Notes: generated by a model not told the origin, from the letters alone. DNA of 64,000 nt from Achatina immaculata (GCA_009760885.1 CM019715.1:20512503-20576502); one strand, 5' to 3'. Positions 40,730 through 53,620 are shown, counted from the first letter of the stretch. Numbers and translations: made by a program.

Positions 40730-41037
40730 TCTCTGTGTCTGGTCTGAGCACCAAGTCTCTGTGTCTGGTCTGAGCACCAAGTCTCTGTGTCTGGTCTGAG
40801 CACCAAGTCTCTTTGTCTGGTCTGAGCACCAAGTCTCCATGTCTGGTCTGAGCACCAAGTCTCCGTGTCTGGTCTGAGCAACAAGTCTCCGTGTCTGGTC
40901 TGAGCACCAAGTCTCTGTGTCTGATCTGAGCACCAAGTCTCCGTGTTTGGTCTGAGCACCAAGTCTCTGTGTCTGGTCTGAGCACCAAGTCTCCGTGTCT
41001 GGTCTGAGCACCAAGTATCCGTGTCTGGTCTGAGCAC
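40730..41037. repeat. 26-bp minisatellite at the junction of duplicated units
   Basis: Monomer CACCAAGTCTCTGTGTCTGG followed by TCTGAG, about 12 copies. Shorter blocks of the same monomer stand at 44550-44690 and 46500-46590, that is, beyond each copy of the 3.8-kb unit. Confidence 0.92.
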
Positions 41038-44000
41038 CAAGTATCTTGATGCTAATAACTTCCTAATGTTTTTCCATTGCTGACTTGACTTCTGCCATGT
41101 CTATAAATAGTTCTTGTCTATTTCTGTATCAGCTGATGCTATTTTCCTCATATTTCTGTGAATCAATTTGTGTCAAACAATTTTTGTGTGTAAATTGATT
41201 TTATGTCAAGTTGTATCAAAATAAACTGCTCTGATGATTTTTTTTTTGCATTTGTGGTCTAATTTTCCTGTTGATTGTCTTTATCTGTCAACTGCCGTTG
41301 GTGGGTTCATTATACTTGTCCTTCAGTGTTGTACTTTAGTGTAGGATTATACTTGTCCTTCAGTGTTGTACTTTAGTGTAGGCCATGAAAGAGAAACAGC
41401 CCATCCCACATGCCCAGATATGTGAAACAGGCTGGCTTTTTGTGGACCACCCTGTAGTTTTGTCAGTTCATTGTTACATATTTCTTAGCAGCTTGTTACT
41501 TATTCCTTAACAGGTTGTTACTTACTGTTTAGTACATTGTTAATTTTGTTACAAAGTGCTATTGTTACTTGATATTTTTATTATTTGTGTGTTCAATTCT
41601 TCATTTCTTGCTATTTTGTTACTGCTGTCTGTTACTGTGTTATTACTGTTGTCTTTTCAGTGTTACTTATTCCATAATGTTTTGTTATTTTAGTTTTTTC
41701 AGTGTTACTCATGCCTGCATATTGTTAATTTTATCTGTGAATTGTTACATAATCCTTAGTAATTTGTTAATTCTTTCATTGTTACAGTTACACAGGTTTT
41801 TTTTTTGGTTATGTGTATTGTTCATTTTAACCTATAGTCATGCTGTTTTTGTTTGTTTTTTTGTTTATTCATTATTACTTATTTCTTAATGTTATTCTTG
41901 TTGTCTCAACACAGTTACTTATTTTGTTCACTATCATTTGTCTCTGACTGTTGTTATACATCCAAAGTAACTTGTGTTGGTTTTTATCTCAGTATGAAAC
42001 TTTCTGCAGCAAGTCTTAGTTACAAGAATGAAGAAGTCTGAGAAATCAGAATTGGTTCTGATAAGGAGAATGTATAACAACACATCATGCGTATGGTCTT
42101 CATGTTATTATTTCCCCATCATTTGATGGATGAAGCTGCCATCCATGTGGTATGGTCATTTACCAGTTCTTGCCATGCTTTACCGATCCAGGTTTTGTGT
42201 GTTTTCTGGCTGGTAGAGTCCATTATTCAACTTCAGTCTTTACCTGAAGGTTCTCTGTGTTTCCGGAAGCTCGGACATATCATAAATGATACTGCAGGAC
42301 GTATGAGGATGACAAAGATGAGAGTCTCAGTAATAAACTCATCCCTGGGCCATGCAGCAGGTTGTACTGATACAGTGGGTTGCAGTCTGAGGCAAATGGG
42401 AGAAACAGAGTAGGGTCTTGATCAGATTTTGTTTGCTGCCTCTGATGACAATCATCTTCTGTTCTAAATCTATCTGCCAGGTTATCTGTCGGCTGTGTGC
42501 CAAACCATATGTGTATATGGTCTTATGTCATGTACAGTTTATGTGTACACCTGCATATATCTTAAGAACTTGTGTTTATGTTATATTGTAGTGGTCTGTG
42601 TACCTGCCTTTCTGTTATGTTGTAAGTGCGTAGAGCATATCAGAATGCAGGCCCTTGATGTGGTTCTGCAGGAGAAAATGGAGAGCTTTTGTTGGGGAAG
42701 TACAACAAAGAACATGTAAAGATCTTCAGGGAGTTTTCTTATCTGAAGTGTTCTCATTACTCCCAACCTTTGTGAACTAAGGCACTTTTTCTTCTGATAA
42801 ACTATGACCTTCTAGCAGGCAGTGACATGAGCAGATAGGATGTGCTGAAAGGATGGCACGTTTTTTTTGCAGAGTGGTGCAGAGTCATATCTCTGTCTTG
42901 CTTCTTTATGATGGTCCTAGTAACAATCTGAAATGCTTATTCGTCTTGTCAGACGGGACAGGGTTTGATTTAGTCTTCACAGTGGTGTAGTTTGTCAAAT
43001 GGGACATGGTTGGATGTAGTCCTCATGCTGGTGAAGTTTTTGTTGAATGGGACAGGGTATGATGTGGTCCTTCCATTTGTGGAATCTGTCAAGTGGGACT
43101 TGGTTTGATGTAGTTCTCACACTTGTTGGAGTCTGTCACATGGGACATGGCTTGATGTAGTCCTTACACTGGTGGATTCTGTCAGTTGGAACATGGTTTG
43201 ATGTAGTCCTCACACTTGTGGAGCATTTCAAGTGGGACATGGTTTGATATAGTCCTTAAACTTGTGGAGTATGTCAGGTGGGACACGGTTTGATGTAGTC
43301 CTTATACTGGTGGAGTCTGTCAAGTGGGACATGGTTTGATGTAGTCCTTACACTGGTGGAGTCTGTCAAGTGGGACATGGTTTGATGTAGTCCTTACACT
43401 AGTAGAGGCAGAAACGAAGTGGGTCTTCATGGGAGACAGTGTAAAAGAAATCTCAGACCTAAATGGTGTCTCATGCTTAAAATTCGTGAAAGCATCGGCG
43501 GTAGACAATACAAGCTCCATGTTCCTGGGACAACAAAGAAGACACGGCCGTTTCAACCTGCAAGGAAAGCTTACATTATTCTGGCGGTAGAGGAAAGGGC
43601 AGGGGTGTTGAGGAAGCAGTAATTGTAAGCTGTAAACATGTAGCAGAGGTTCGTTCACGTTAAAGGATGGTCGTGTGTGTATGTATAGCTGCGTTTATGT
43701 AGACCACAGGCAAGAAGAAGGATGGGCGAGGAGATAAATATTTATGCTAGTTCTATCTCACCTCACATACAAATATAGACAGGGTGGCCGTTTGTTCGTG
43801 TCAAGGAAATTGAGAACAAGGGGGGAGTAATCAGAACTGAGGTGCCACAGTAAGGGGAGAGAAGAATACCACGGATGAGCTAAGTAACAGAGCCGTGCGT
43901 GTGAGAAGACTGAAACACTATAGAACGGGGGAGAGGTAAACATCTAATATTATCAGCATAAAGATGTGAACAAACACATTTGCTATACGAAGGTGCTGGT

Positions 44001-44690
44001 TTATTGTATACCAATACATACATGATCAAATGCAACAGAATTAACTTTACTGAAGAAGCTCTATTCACATACGAGTGCTATGGAGAGAGAGAGACACACA
44101 CACACACACACACATCCATTCTACAAGAACTTAATATTGAAGAAGTCTGGCTAGTAAAGAGGATTAAACAGAGAAACTTAAATATTTTGAACACATTAAA
44201 ATGATAATTTAGAGAAGACAGTCTTGGGAGGGTACATAATGGGAAAGAAAGAGAGGAAGACCAAGGCAAAGATGGCTCCAAGACATTGTTGATGATCTGC
44301 AAATGGATGCATCAGCAGCAGGACATCTTGCTTACAACCGAGAGGCCTACAGGAGAGCTGTTAGGGAGGCAAAGTTCCTTAAGGGACATGCAAATGACTG
44401 ACTGACTGACTGAGAGGCCTACAGGAGAGCTGTCAGGGAGGCAAAGTTCCTCAAGGAACATGCAAATGACTGACTGACTGGCTGTAGAAGTCTTTAAGTT
44501 TTCTTGCTTATGGTCGCAGTGACTTCATTATATGTCCTCGTGCCCATCTTTTCACCAAGTCTCTGTGTCTGGTCTGAGCACCAAGTCTCTGTGTCTGGTC
44601 TGAGCACCAAGTCTCTGTGTCTGGTCAGCACCAAGTCTCTGTGTCTGATCTGAGCACCAAGTCTCTGTGTCTGATCTGAGCACCAAGTCT
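41038..44690. repeat. 3.8-kb duplication unit, copy 2
   Basis: Near-identical to copy 1 with small differences (for example ATCAGTTGCC/GAGGTGCC at about 43840, a longer CA run at 44096). It ends in a shortened 26-bp array, ACCAAGTCTC, followed at once by copy 3. Confidence 0.92.
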
Positions 44691-44691
44691 C

Positions 44692-46499
44692 AGCGTATGG
44701 TCTTCATGTTATTATTTCCCCATCATTTGATGGATGAAGTTGCCATCCATGTGGTATGGTCATTTACCAGTTCTTGCCATGCTTTACCGATCCAGGTTTT
44801 GTGTGTTTTCTGGCTGGTAGAGTCCATTATTCAACTTCAGTCTTTACCTGAAGGTTCTCTGTGTTTCCGGAAGCTCGGACATATCATAAATGATACTGCA
44901 GGACGTATGAGGATGACAAAGATGAGAGTCTCAGTAATAAACTCATCCCTGGGCCATGCAGCAGGTTGTACTGATACAGTGGGTTGCAGTCTGAGGCAAA
45001 TGGGAGAAACAGAGTAGGGTCTTGACCAGATTTTGTTTGCTGCCTCTGATGACAATCATCTTCTGTTCTAAATCTATCTGCCAGGTTATCTGTCAGCTGT
45101 GTGCCAAACCATATGTGTATATGGTCTTATGTCATGTACAGTTTATGTACACCTGCATATCTTAAGAACTTGTGTTTATGTTATATTGTAGTGGTCTGTG
45201 TACCTGCCTTTCTGTTATGTTGTAAGTGCGTAGAGCATATCAGAATGCAGGCCCTTGATGTGGTTCTGCAGGAGAAAATGGAGAGCTTTTGTTGGGGAAG
45301 TACAACAAAGAACATGTAAAGATCTTCAGGGAGTTTCTTATCTGAAGTGTTCTCATTACTCCCAACCTTTGTGAACTAAGGCACTTTTTCTTCTGATAAA
45401 CTATGACCTTCTAGCAGGCAGTGACATGAGCAGATAGGATGTGCTGAAAGGATGGCACGTTTTTTTTTGCAGAGTGGTGCAGAGTCATATCTCTGTCTTG
45501 CTTCTTTATGATGGTCCTAGTAACAATCTGAAATGCTTATTCGTCTTGTCAAACGGGACAGGGTTTGATTTAGTCTTCACAGTGGTGTAGTTTGTCAAAT
45601 GGGACATGGTTGGATGTAGTCCTCATGCTGGTGAAGTTTTTGTTGAATGGGACAGGGTATGATGTGGTCCTTCCATTTGTGGAATCTGTCAAGTGGGACT
45701 TGGTTTGATGTAGTTCTCACACTTGTTGGAGTCTGTCACATGGGACATGGCTTGATGTAGTCCTTACACTGGTGGATTCTGTCAGTTGGAACATGGTTTG
45801 ATGTAGTCCTCACACTTGTGGAGCATTTCAAGTGGGACATGGTTTGATGTAGTCCTTATACTGGTGGAGTCTGTCAAGTGGGACATGGTTTGATGTAGTC
45901 CTTATACTGGTGGAGTCTGTCAAGTGGGACATGGTTTGATGTAGTCCTTACACTGGTGGAGTCTGTCAAGTGGGACATGGTTTGATGTAGTCCTTACACT
46001 GGTAGAGGCAGAAACGAAGTGGGTCTTCATGGGAGACAGTGTAAAAGAAATCTCAGACCTAAATGGTGTCTCACGCTTAAAATTCGTGAAAGCATCGGCG
46101 GTAGACAATACAAGCTCCATGTTCCTGGTACAACAAAGAAGACACGGCCGTTTCAACCTGCAAGGAAGGCTTACATTATTCTGGCGGTAGAGGAAAGGGC
46201 AGGGGTGTTGAGGAAGCAGTAATTGTAAGCTGTAAACATGTAGCAGAGGTTCGTTCACGTTCATGGATGGTCGTGTGTGTATGTATAGCTGCGTTTATGT
46301 AGACCACGGGCAAGAAGAAGGATGGGCGAGGAGATAAATATTTATGCTAGTTCTATCTCACCTCACATACAAATATAGACAGGGTGGCCGTTTGTTCGTG
46401 TCAAGGAAATTGAGAACAACAAGGGGGGAGTAATCAGAACTGAGTTGCCACAGTAAGGGGAGAGAAGAATACCACGGATGAGCTAAGTAACAGAGCCGT
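44692..46499. repeat. 3.8-kb duplication unit, copy 3 (truncated at both ends)
   Basis: Starts at GCGTATGGTCTTCATG, equivalent to about 38262 and 42089, and stops at AGAGCCGTG, equivalent to about 40075. The T-rich left part and the LINE end are missing. It is followed by the 26-bp array again. Confidence 0.92.
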
Positions 46500-46574
46500 G
46501 GTCGGAGCACCAAGTCTCTGTGTCTGGTCTGAGCACCAAGTCTCTGTGTCTAGTCTGAGCACCAAGTCTCTGTG

Positions 46575-46785
46575 TCTGGTCTGAGCGAGGGCGAAGACGC
46601 TATCCGATGTGGCAACCCACAGTTGACATGCTAGTATCAGGGATGGTCACATATAGCCAACTGTCCGACCTCTGCTTTGGTACACGCGCTAAAGGCCTCG
46701 CCTGGCTAATGGGGCATAGATCGCCGTAGTTCCCATGCCTTGAAGACTGCTAAAGAAGTATTGCACACATCCTGCTTTTCACAAA
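46575..46785 (+). mobile_element. Unclassified interspersed repeat (family U), copy 2
   Basis: GCGAAGACGCTATC, CAGTTGACATGCTAGTATCA, GCCTGGCTAATGGGGC and CTGCTAAAGAAGTATTGCA line up with the reverse complement of 60130-60505. Confidence 0.5.
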
Positions 46786-46829
46786 CAAACAAAAATGGTA
46801 AACAAGTTTCCCCTACCTGTTACTGCCTT

Positions 46830-47725
46830 CTCACTATACATCACACACATGTTACTGCCTTATCACCATACACCACACACATGTTACTGCCTTATCACCA
46901 TACACCACAGTTAATGCGTTCTCACCATACACTGCGCAAATGTTACTGTCTTATCACTATACACCACACACATGTTACTGCCTTTTCACCATACACCACA
47001 CACATGTTACTGCCTTCTCACCATATACCACACACATGTTACTGCCTTCTCACTACACACCATACACATGTTACAGCCTTCTCACCATACACCACACACA
47101 TATTATTGCCTTCTCACTATACACCACACACATATTATTGCCTTCTCACTATACACCACACACATGTTACTGCCTTTTCACCATACACCATACACATGTT
47201 ACTGCCTTTTCACCATACACATGTTACTGCCTTCTCACCATATACCACACATATGTTACTGCCTTTTCACCATACACCACACACATGTTACTGCCTTTTC
47301 ACCATATACCACACACATGTTACAGCCTTCTCACCATATACCACACACATGTTACTGCCTTTTCACCATATACCACACACATGTTACTGCCTTCTCACCA
47401 TATACCACACACATGTTACTGCCTTTTCACCATACACCACACACATGTTACAGCCTTCTCACCATACACCACACACATATTATTGCCTTCTCACTATACA
47501 CCACACACATGTTACTGCCTTCTCACCATATACCACACACATGTTACTGCCTTTTCACCATACACCACACACATGTTACAGCCTTCTCACCATATACCAC
47601 ACACATGTTACTGCCTTCTCCCTGCACACCATACACATGTTACAGCTTTCTCGCCATACACCACACACATGTTACTGCCTTCTCACTACACACCACACAC
47701 ATGTTACTGCCTTTCCATTGTAAGT
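46830..47725. repeat. 32-bp minisatellite, about 27 copies
   Basis: Monomer CACCATACACCACACACATG followed by TTACTGCCTTCT. As 32 is not a multiple of 3 and the monomer lacks stops, all three plus frames stay open for 250-330 codons. These frames are by-products, not genes. Confidence 0.95.
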
Positions 47726-48360
47726 CATGACCTAAATGTAATGTACATGATGTCACGTGCTGTGGCGATTACCGGTGTCTCATTCATTTTGTTATGTGTT
47801 CTATTCAGCCTCATTTAAATGACGAGTCCACGGCTGGTCTCGGGCAGGAAAGGATGTGTAAACTTAGCTAGTGCTAAATCTACAATTTGGGATGAAAGTG
47901 GGAAGGGATATGACCACAACTACCAGAAACCCACAAATCCATGGCCTAGTGTACTACGTACAGGGTGGACAGGCTCAAATCCATCTAACCGACAACCCAG
48001 GAGTTCCCCTCAAAGGATACTGTATGCCAGTTGTGCAGCATATTACATACAATCATACAATCTCCTGACATGCAATACATATTACTAAGTCAAGCATTTA
48101 AATCAATCGACATTTTATTTATCCACACTACATACACCATATCAACGCCACAACAGACATTGCATACACAGAATATCAGCATGTATTATCATGAGTGTAA
48201 TAAGCATGACATCAATATAACGTATAACTCTCTAAGTATCAACTGAAATCACATGGACCCAATTGGCCTGGGGTCTCATGGCCCTCATAATGCAATGCAC
48301 ACATTTTCTAAATTGTGCCCTTGCACTTATTAAAACATGGCAGCCACTGCCGCTCATATG
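47725..48360. other. Unannotated stretch
   Basis: Mixed unique sequence. A short open frame (47819-48088) has no family likeness I can name. Confidence 0.35.
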
Positions 48361-48364
48361 AAAC

Positions 48365-48480
48365 TCGTATCCCCCCTTGTGATAATGCACTGAATTATCA
48401 CACATATCTCTCCTTGTGACAATGCACTGAATTATCACATATATCCGCCCTTTTGCCAATGCACTGAATTATCACTCATA
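48365..48480. repeat. 39-bp repeat, 3 copies
   Basis: CCTTGTGATAATGCACTGAA followed by TTATCACACATATCT. Confidence 0.8.
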
Positions 48481-48699
48481 GCTGCCACAATAGTGCCTCA
48501 CTTACCATCTCCAGGAATTACCATGTGCTAATGCACCTCATTGATTGTGCAGCTGCTGCTGTCAGGTTAGGTATCTCCTGATATCAATGACATAGTATTA
48601 TCCATGCGACGAACACATGATGGACCTTGATGTGTTCCCATCAAAAATATATAACGAATATCATCAGAAATAAGAGAATCTCCATATAAGATGAGAATG

Positions 48700-48809
48700 A
48701 CATAATCCACAGCACGTTATGGTTTTACAATACATTAGCAAATAGTAGAAGGTCGGCTGGGGCTAAGTTTAAGCACAGACGAAACGAAACTAAGCCCTCC
48801 ATGTCCGCA

Positions 48810-48854
<45 letters not shown>

Positions 48855-49080
48855 CGCCTTTTCTCGACTATATATAGGTCTTCATACGTTTGGAGCACGT
48901 GAGCGAGGACACTCCGCCCATAAGCCGTACACACTTCCGATATTCTCGTGGTCGCTCACAGATGTCCTCGGGCGAAAACAGTATAAGAACCACTGTGTGT
49001 TTAAATAAATCATGTGTGCTGTAAACACACAGTCAGTCGGTCACATTTAGCGTGTATCTTTCTGGATCTCCGTTTGTTGG
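48700..49080 (+). promoter_or_regulatory. LTR-like or promoter-like island with TATA box and poly(A) signal
   Basis: A CT dinucleotide run (48809-48852) is followed by TATATATAGG (about 48869), CpG-rich sequence unlike the surroundings, then AATAAA (about 49004) and a TGTG-rich end. The order TATA, then AATAAA about 130 bases later, fits a solo LTR; I could not define matched ends or a target-site duplication. Confidence 0.25.
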
Positions 49081-49775
49081 CAGTTATTATTCTTCCTTTT
49101 TTTTCAGCACCAATTTTCTGAGCATAAGTATCAGGTTCACATTTCTACAGCTTTGCTGGGTGTGTGGAAGGTGCAGACATATCCATATCTCTTGGACTTA
49201 AGAATTCATCTTACAACCACTTGTAAGAAAAATAGGTGGATAAATGTATGTTGAATAATGTCTGATATGTGTATATATTTTTGTAAATTGAGTTATTATT
49301 TCTTATTACATTTTATTATGCATTTAAAATGTTTTTCATGATTGCTGTTATAATATTACTAACCATAATCATTTTATTTATTTCGCTGTATTGAGATTAT
49401 TATGTAATAAAATATGGTTGCGTTGTGTGCATATGCTTGGTGGAGTTGGTTGCGCTATAAGGGAGAGAATGAGAGAGGCAGTGGTTTAGGATACGGTAAT
49501 AAGAGCCTGGGTTGATTGGGATGCGGAGCGGGTATTTGGAGCAAAAGAGGAGTATAACTTATCATAGAAGGTGTCCCAGCTAACAGAAGACCTTAGAAGC
49601 ATAATGAGGTTTTTTATCTTTATTTTTTTTTTACCACGGATACAAAACCCAGCCACTCTTGGGCAAGGAAAGAGCAGAAAGAGAGAGAGAGGGATGGAGG
49701 GAGAGGGAGAGAGAGAGGGAGAGAACCTGAAAACAAAATAATAATTAATAAACTGCAAACTTTCATGTTAGAAAG
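49080..49775. other. Unannotated AT-rich stretch with a GA run
   Basis: Low-complexity GAGAGA sequence at 49675-49725; otherwise no feature seen. Confidence 0.4.
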
Positions 49776-50030
49776 TATTTCAAATATCGCAAAGTAGTTC
49801 GCCAATTTTTCCTGTCTTCGGCGAGTCTTTCAACCTCATCAAAGGATTTTATGCCTGTTAATTTGGCCTCTCTTAACAATGTCCTCTTCAGAGTTTCACG
49901 CGGTCTGCCTCTTTTTCTTTGGCCTGTTGTGTTCCACTTGATAGCTTGTTTTGGGATTCTCTGATCATTTCTTCTCATCAAGTGGCCAACATATGTCCAT
50001 CTCCTTTTCCTGATCAGGAAAAGGAGATTT
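49775..50030 (-). pseudogene. LINE family A 3' fragment
   Basis: On the minus strand: [40 protein letters not shown] and FDEVERLAEDRKNWRTTLR. This is the family A C-terminus and is open for 72 codons, the best-preserved version of this domain in the window. Confidence 0.8.
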
Positions 50031-50169
50031 CAAGTATTCAATTAATATAAAACCACTGCTCAGTTCCTACAAATTTGTAATATAAATAAATATGTAAATA
50101 AAATAAACGCAAAAAATATCGAAATATAGATAACAACATATCTCCGTTTTACACACGGTTACTCCTATA

Positions 50170-50410
50170 TTCTTGTTTTGGAATCATCATCAGGTGCCGT
50201 GCCGACTGGCGTTAGCTATTATGCTTCTCCAGAGTACCCGATCCTTCATGCAGGCCATCAGTTCAATTGGTGATCTCCTCTCACACCATCCCGTCAGACT
50301 GTCCAGTATCATTTCTCTTGGTCTTCCTCTTGATCTTCTTCCTTCTATTTTTCCTGTTGTTATAATATTTTCAATGCCCCCTCTTCTCATTGTTTTGGAA
50401 TGTTGCACAG
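50170..50410 (-). pseudogene. LINE family C C-terminal fragment
   Basis: Minus strand: [40 protein letters not shown] and LMACMKDRVLWRS. Same piece as at 16930-17150. Confidence 0.75.
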
Positions 50411-51570
50411 TTTTTTTTTTTTGGTTGCTCTTATTTGTGGAAAAGCAAAAGGTCCTGGATGACTAAGAGGCCCTGGGGCGGCTGGTGCGGGTTGGCAGGG
50501 ACAAGCAGCGTGATAAAACACATATCGTATCTAGAACAGGGTAATGTGATTACGGACCGATCTATACTTCAACAAATATTTATCGCGGCGTACGAGCGCC
50601 TCTATATTTAGCATAACCTTTGACATGTAACATGTGCGAGTTTCTGAACGCAAAATCATTTATGATAAGGAAATAACATTTCAGCCTTTCAAAAATAATA
50701 ATAATAATAATAATGTCGCTAGCTGAAATCATTATGATAGATGGTATTTTATTTTGTATAAGATTTAATTTAATTAAATATTCATTTCTGCTCTTTAAAC
50801 TGGGCTTGATCTAAAACTTTATCGCATGGAAAACGAAGATTTTATATCATCGTGATCAGCGGTCGATAGGCGGAGTATTCCATACTATACGTCTATCTTT
50901 AGTCTCAACACATGTGCTGCTTCTCTTTTCCTGCATCGCAGTATTTCCAGGTATCTCTCGATTTTGTTACAAAATTTGTAAAACAGTGTATTACCTCGAC
51001 TTCAGCATTCACATAATATCTGAAAATGGCAGCAATTATAATGAATGGTGAAAGTAAAGGAACGAAAACTGAAAAGACTGGAAGAAAACTTTTCTCTGGG
51101 CAGTAAAAATATTTGGGACAGAAATCTGGAACTTTTGTTCTACCTGCTGCCGACTGTCGTAGTAAATTAGCTCGCTATCCGGGTCTACAGTCGCTTGTTT
51201 CAACTTCATTGTCACATCCTGTCAATGTTACAATATCAGCCTGTTTAGATATTAGTTATTTCAATCATTATCTCAGTTAATTCACGAGGCACAGACATCT
51301 AATTTGGTTCATAGTGACAGTTTTTTGTTTTGTTTTCAATAAACAACGCTTTCACCCAACAATGGGCATCTTGATTGTCATCCAGACGCACCCCATCTGT
51401 CTTCTTCCCCTGAAAAATGTATAGGTGGGTTTCAGCTGAAGATGAACAAAAGTGGAATAAATGAAAAGAGAAAACTCGAGCATTCCAAATATAGATTCCC
51501 ATATCAACTCTCTATACATGGTTCCTGGCTCTCGGCTCGCTGTTCACGTGCAACTTCCTGTATCACCGGT
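50410..51570. other. Unannotated stretch
   Basis: AT-rich, with a short (AAT)n at about 50695. No gene recognised. Confidence 0.4.
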
Positions 51571-51573
51571 GTC

Positions 51574-52680
51574 GATGCAATTTTTACGGGTGGATTAAAG
51601 AAATCATTTGATTGTGTACAACACCAGAAACTTTGGGAAATAATGGAACAAATGGGATTTCTAACACATTTGATACAATTAACATCACTGCTGTATCTAG
51701 ACCAACAAACAGCAGTAAGAATAAATGGCGAAACAACAACTTGGTTTGACATAAAACAAGGGGTCCGTCAGGGGTGCATATTGTCACCATACTTATTTAA
51801 CTTGTATACTGAAAATATAATGAGGAATGTTAGAAAAGATGTAGACAAAGAATATTACGATGCCATGAATGTTGGAGGTTATGAAATACCAGAGATTAGA
51901 TATGCTAATGACACAGTATTACTGTCCACAAAAGGAATGGAAAAACTAATTATGTCAGTCCGTAAGAACAGCGAAGAACAAAACCTCTATCTTAATGCGA
52001 AGAAAACTAAATTTATGACATCTGACAAAACAAACAAGGCAGCTGATATATGTATCAATGAGGAAAAACTGGAAGAAGTGGAGAGTTTTGAATACCTTGG
52101 ATCATTACTAACTAGTAGTGGAGATACAATGAGGGAAATTAAAAGGAGGACATCTATCGGTCTTCAGAAAGTAAAACTAAAGAATCTGTGGAGAGGAGCA
52201 GACAGAACCACAAAAATAAGATTTTTAAGGGCATGCATCTTTCCCGTCGCAACATATGCCTGTGAGACCTGGATACTTAACTTAGCTGAGAAATACATAA
52301 ATGCCCTTGAATGTAAATGCTACAGAAGAGTTGTTCAAATATCATGGACATAAAAAAGAACAAATATATCTATACTATAAGAACTTAATATTGAAGATAG
52401 CTGGCTAGTAAAGAGGATTAAAGAGAGAAAACTTAAACATTTTAGACACATTAAACGTCATGATAATCTAGAGAAGAATTTTTCGAAAGTTACATAATGG
52501 GAAAAAGAAAGAGAGGAAGACCAAGGCGAAGATGGCTGCAAGACATCGTTGATGATCTGCAAATGGATGCATCAGCAGCAGTCCATCTTGCTCACAACCA
52601 AGAGGCTTACAGGATTGCTGTTAGGGAGGCAAAGTTCCTCAAGGGACATGCAAATGAATGAATCTAATGAATGAATAAAG
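51574..52680 (+). pseudogene. LINE family B, 5'-truncated RT
   Basis: Open from motif A onward: LKKSFDCVQHQKLWEIM, TTTWFDIKQGVRQGCILSPY (motif B), EIRYANDTVLLSTKG (motif C, with Asn in place of the first catalytic Asp), SFEYLGSLLTSSGDTMREIK and RACIFPVATYACETW. The frame breaks at about 52353, but the C-terminal domain goes on to AVREAKFLKGHANE-like sequence and a TGAATGAATC tail. The sequence before motif A is unrelated, so the upstream ATG at 51442 is not the LINE's start. Confidence 0.88.
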
Positions 52681-53139
52681 AAATTATTTTTACAAGACGC
52701 ATTTTTTTGTAATAAAGAATTCATAAAGCAGAAATTGAACTGTTTATCATAAATATTTATTGTCCATAAAAGTCAATAAGCAAAGAAAGCAAAGTATATA
52801 AAACGTGTAGAAACGTTTTGTGGAAAGTATAGTTATATTTAGATAAATATCATGATTGTTATCCTGTAACATGTGAAACTTTTTCTGCGCCTTCTTTACT
52901 TACATAAAAATATGTGTGTGGGTGTGCACGCGAATATGCGAATATGCATGTGTATAAAGTATGTGCCCTTGTGAAACTACACAAATATACGCATACCTAA
53001 CATTAGCTTAGACGAAGTAGTTTCAGTATAAATATATGTTAGCATTTCACCTTTTCATATTTCTAAGTCAAGTATGTTGTTCATTTAACTTGCTCAGTTT
53101 TATGTTATCCAGTCACTCTCAGTTAAACATATTTATCCA

Positions 53140-53620
53140 TTTAAATCTGTAACTAAAATGTCGATTCAAATCTGTCAGTAAAATGTTATCCACTAAAACC
53201 TGTCAGTAAAATATACTATCCATTCAAATCTTTCGGTAAATAGACTATCAATCCACAATTTTCAGTAAAATATTCTATCCACCTTAATCTTTCAAGAAAA
53301 TATGCTATCCATCCAAGTCTCTCAGTAAATTGTTATCCACCAAAATCTCTCAGTAAAATATTACTCATTCAAATGATTTAGTAAAATATGCTATCCATCC
53401 ACCAAAAATATTCTATCCACCCAAATCTTTCAAGAAAATAAGTTATCCATCCAAATCTCTCAGTAAAATGTTGTCCTTTCAAATATCTCAGTAAAATGTG
53501 GTATCCATTCAAATCTCTCAGTAAAATGTGCTTTCCATTCAAATCTCTCAGTAAAATGTGCTTTCCATTCAAATCTCTCAGTAAAATGTGCTTTCTATTC
53601 AAATCTTTCAATAAGTAAAT
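53140..53620. repeat. 30-bp minisatellite, about 15 degenerate copies
   Basis: Monomer TCTCTCAGTAAAATGTGCTT followed by TCCATTCAAA. Copies get closer to each other towards the right end. Confidence 0.88.

Larger units (their letters stand above)
37211..41037. repeat. 3.8-kb duplication unit, copy 1
   Basis: Begins CAAGTATCTTGATGCTAATA, the same as copy 2 at 41038, offset 3827. Contents: T-rich sequence (37.7-38.2 kb), a conserved but unrecognised segment (38.2-39.1 kb), a 46-bp array (39.1-39.58 kb), a 62-codon open stretch (39579-39764), a LINE family B 3' end (40260-40655) and the 26-bp array. Confidence 0.92.

Noticed and set aside
40663..41040. Minus-strand frames RRLGAQTRHRDLVLRPDT (88-125 codons)
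   Set aside because: Frames across the 26-bp junction minisatellite; 26 is not a multiple of three, so three frames carry the same sequence shifted.
46740..47818. Three overlapping plus-strand open frames of 252-327 codons
   Set aside because: They are the three frames of a 32-bp stop-free tandem repeat; each frame repeats the same short His/Thr/Tyr/Cys-rich motif out of phase.
51442..51573. Start codon at 51442 as the N-terminus of the family B LINE protein
   Set aside because: LINE homology begins only at about 51574 with motif A; the upstream part is unrelated sequence that happens to be in frame.
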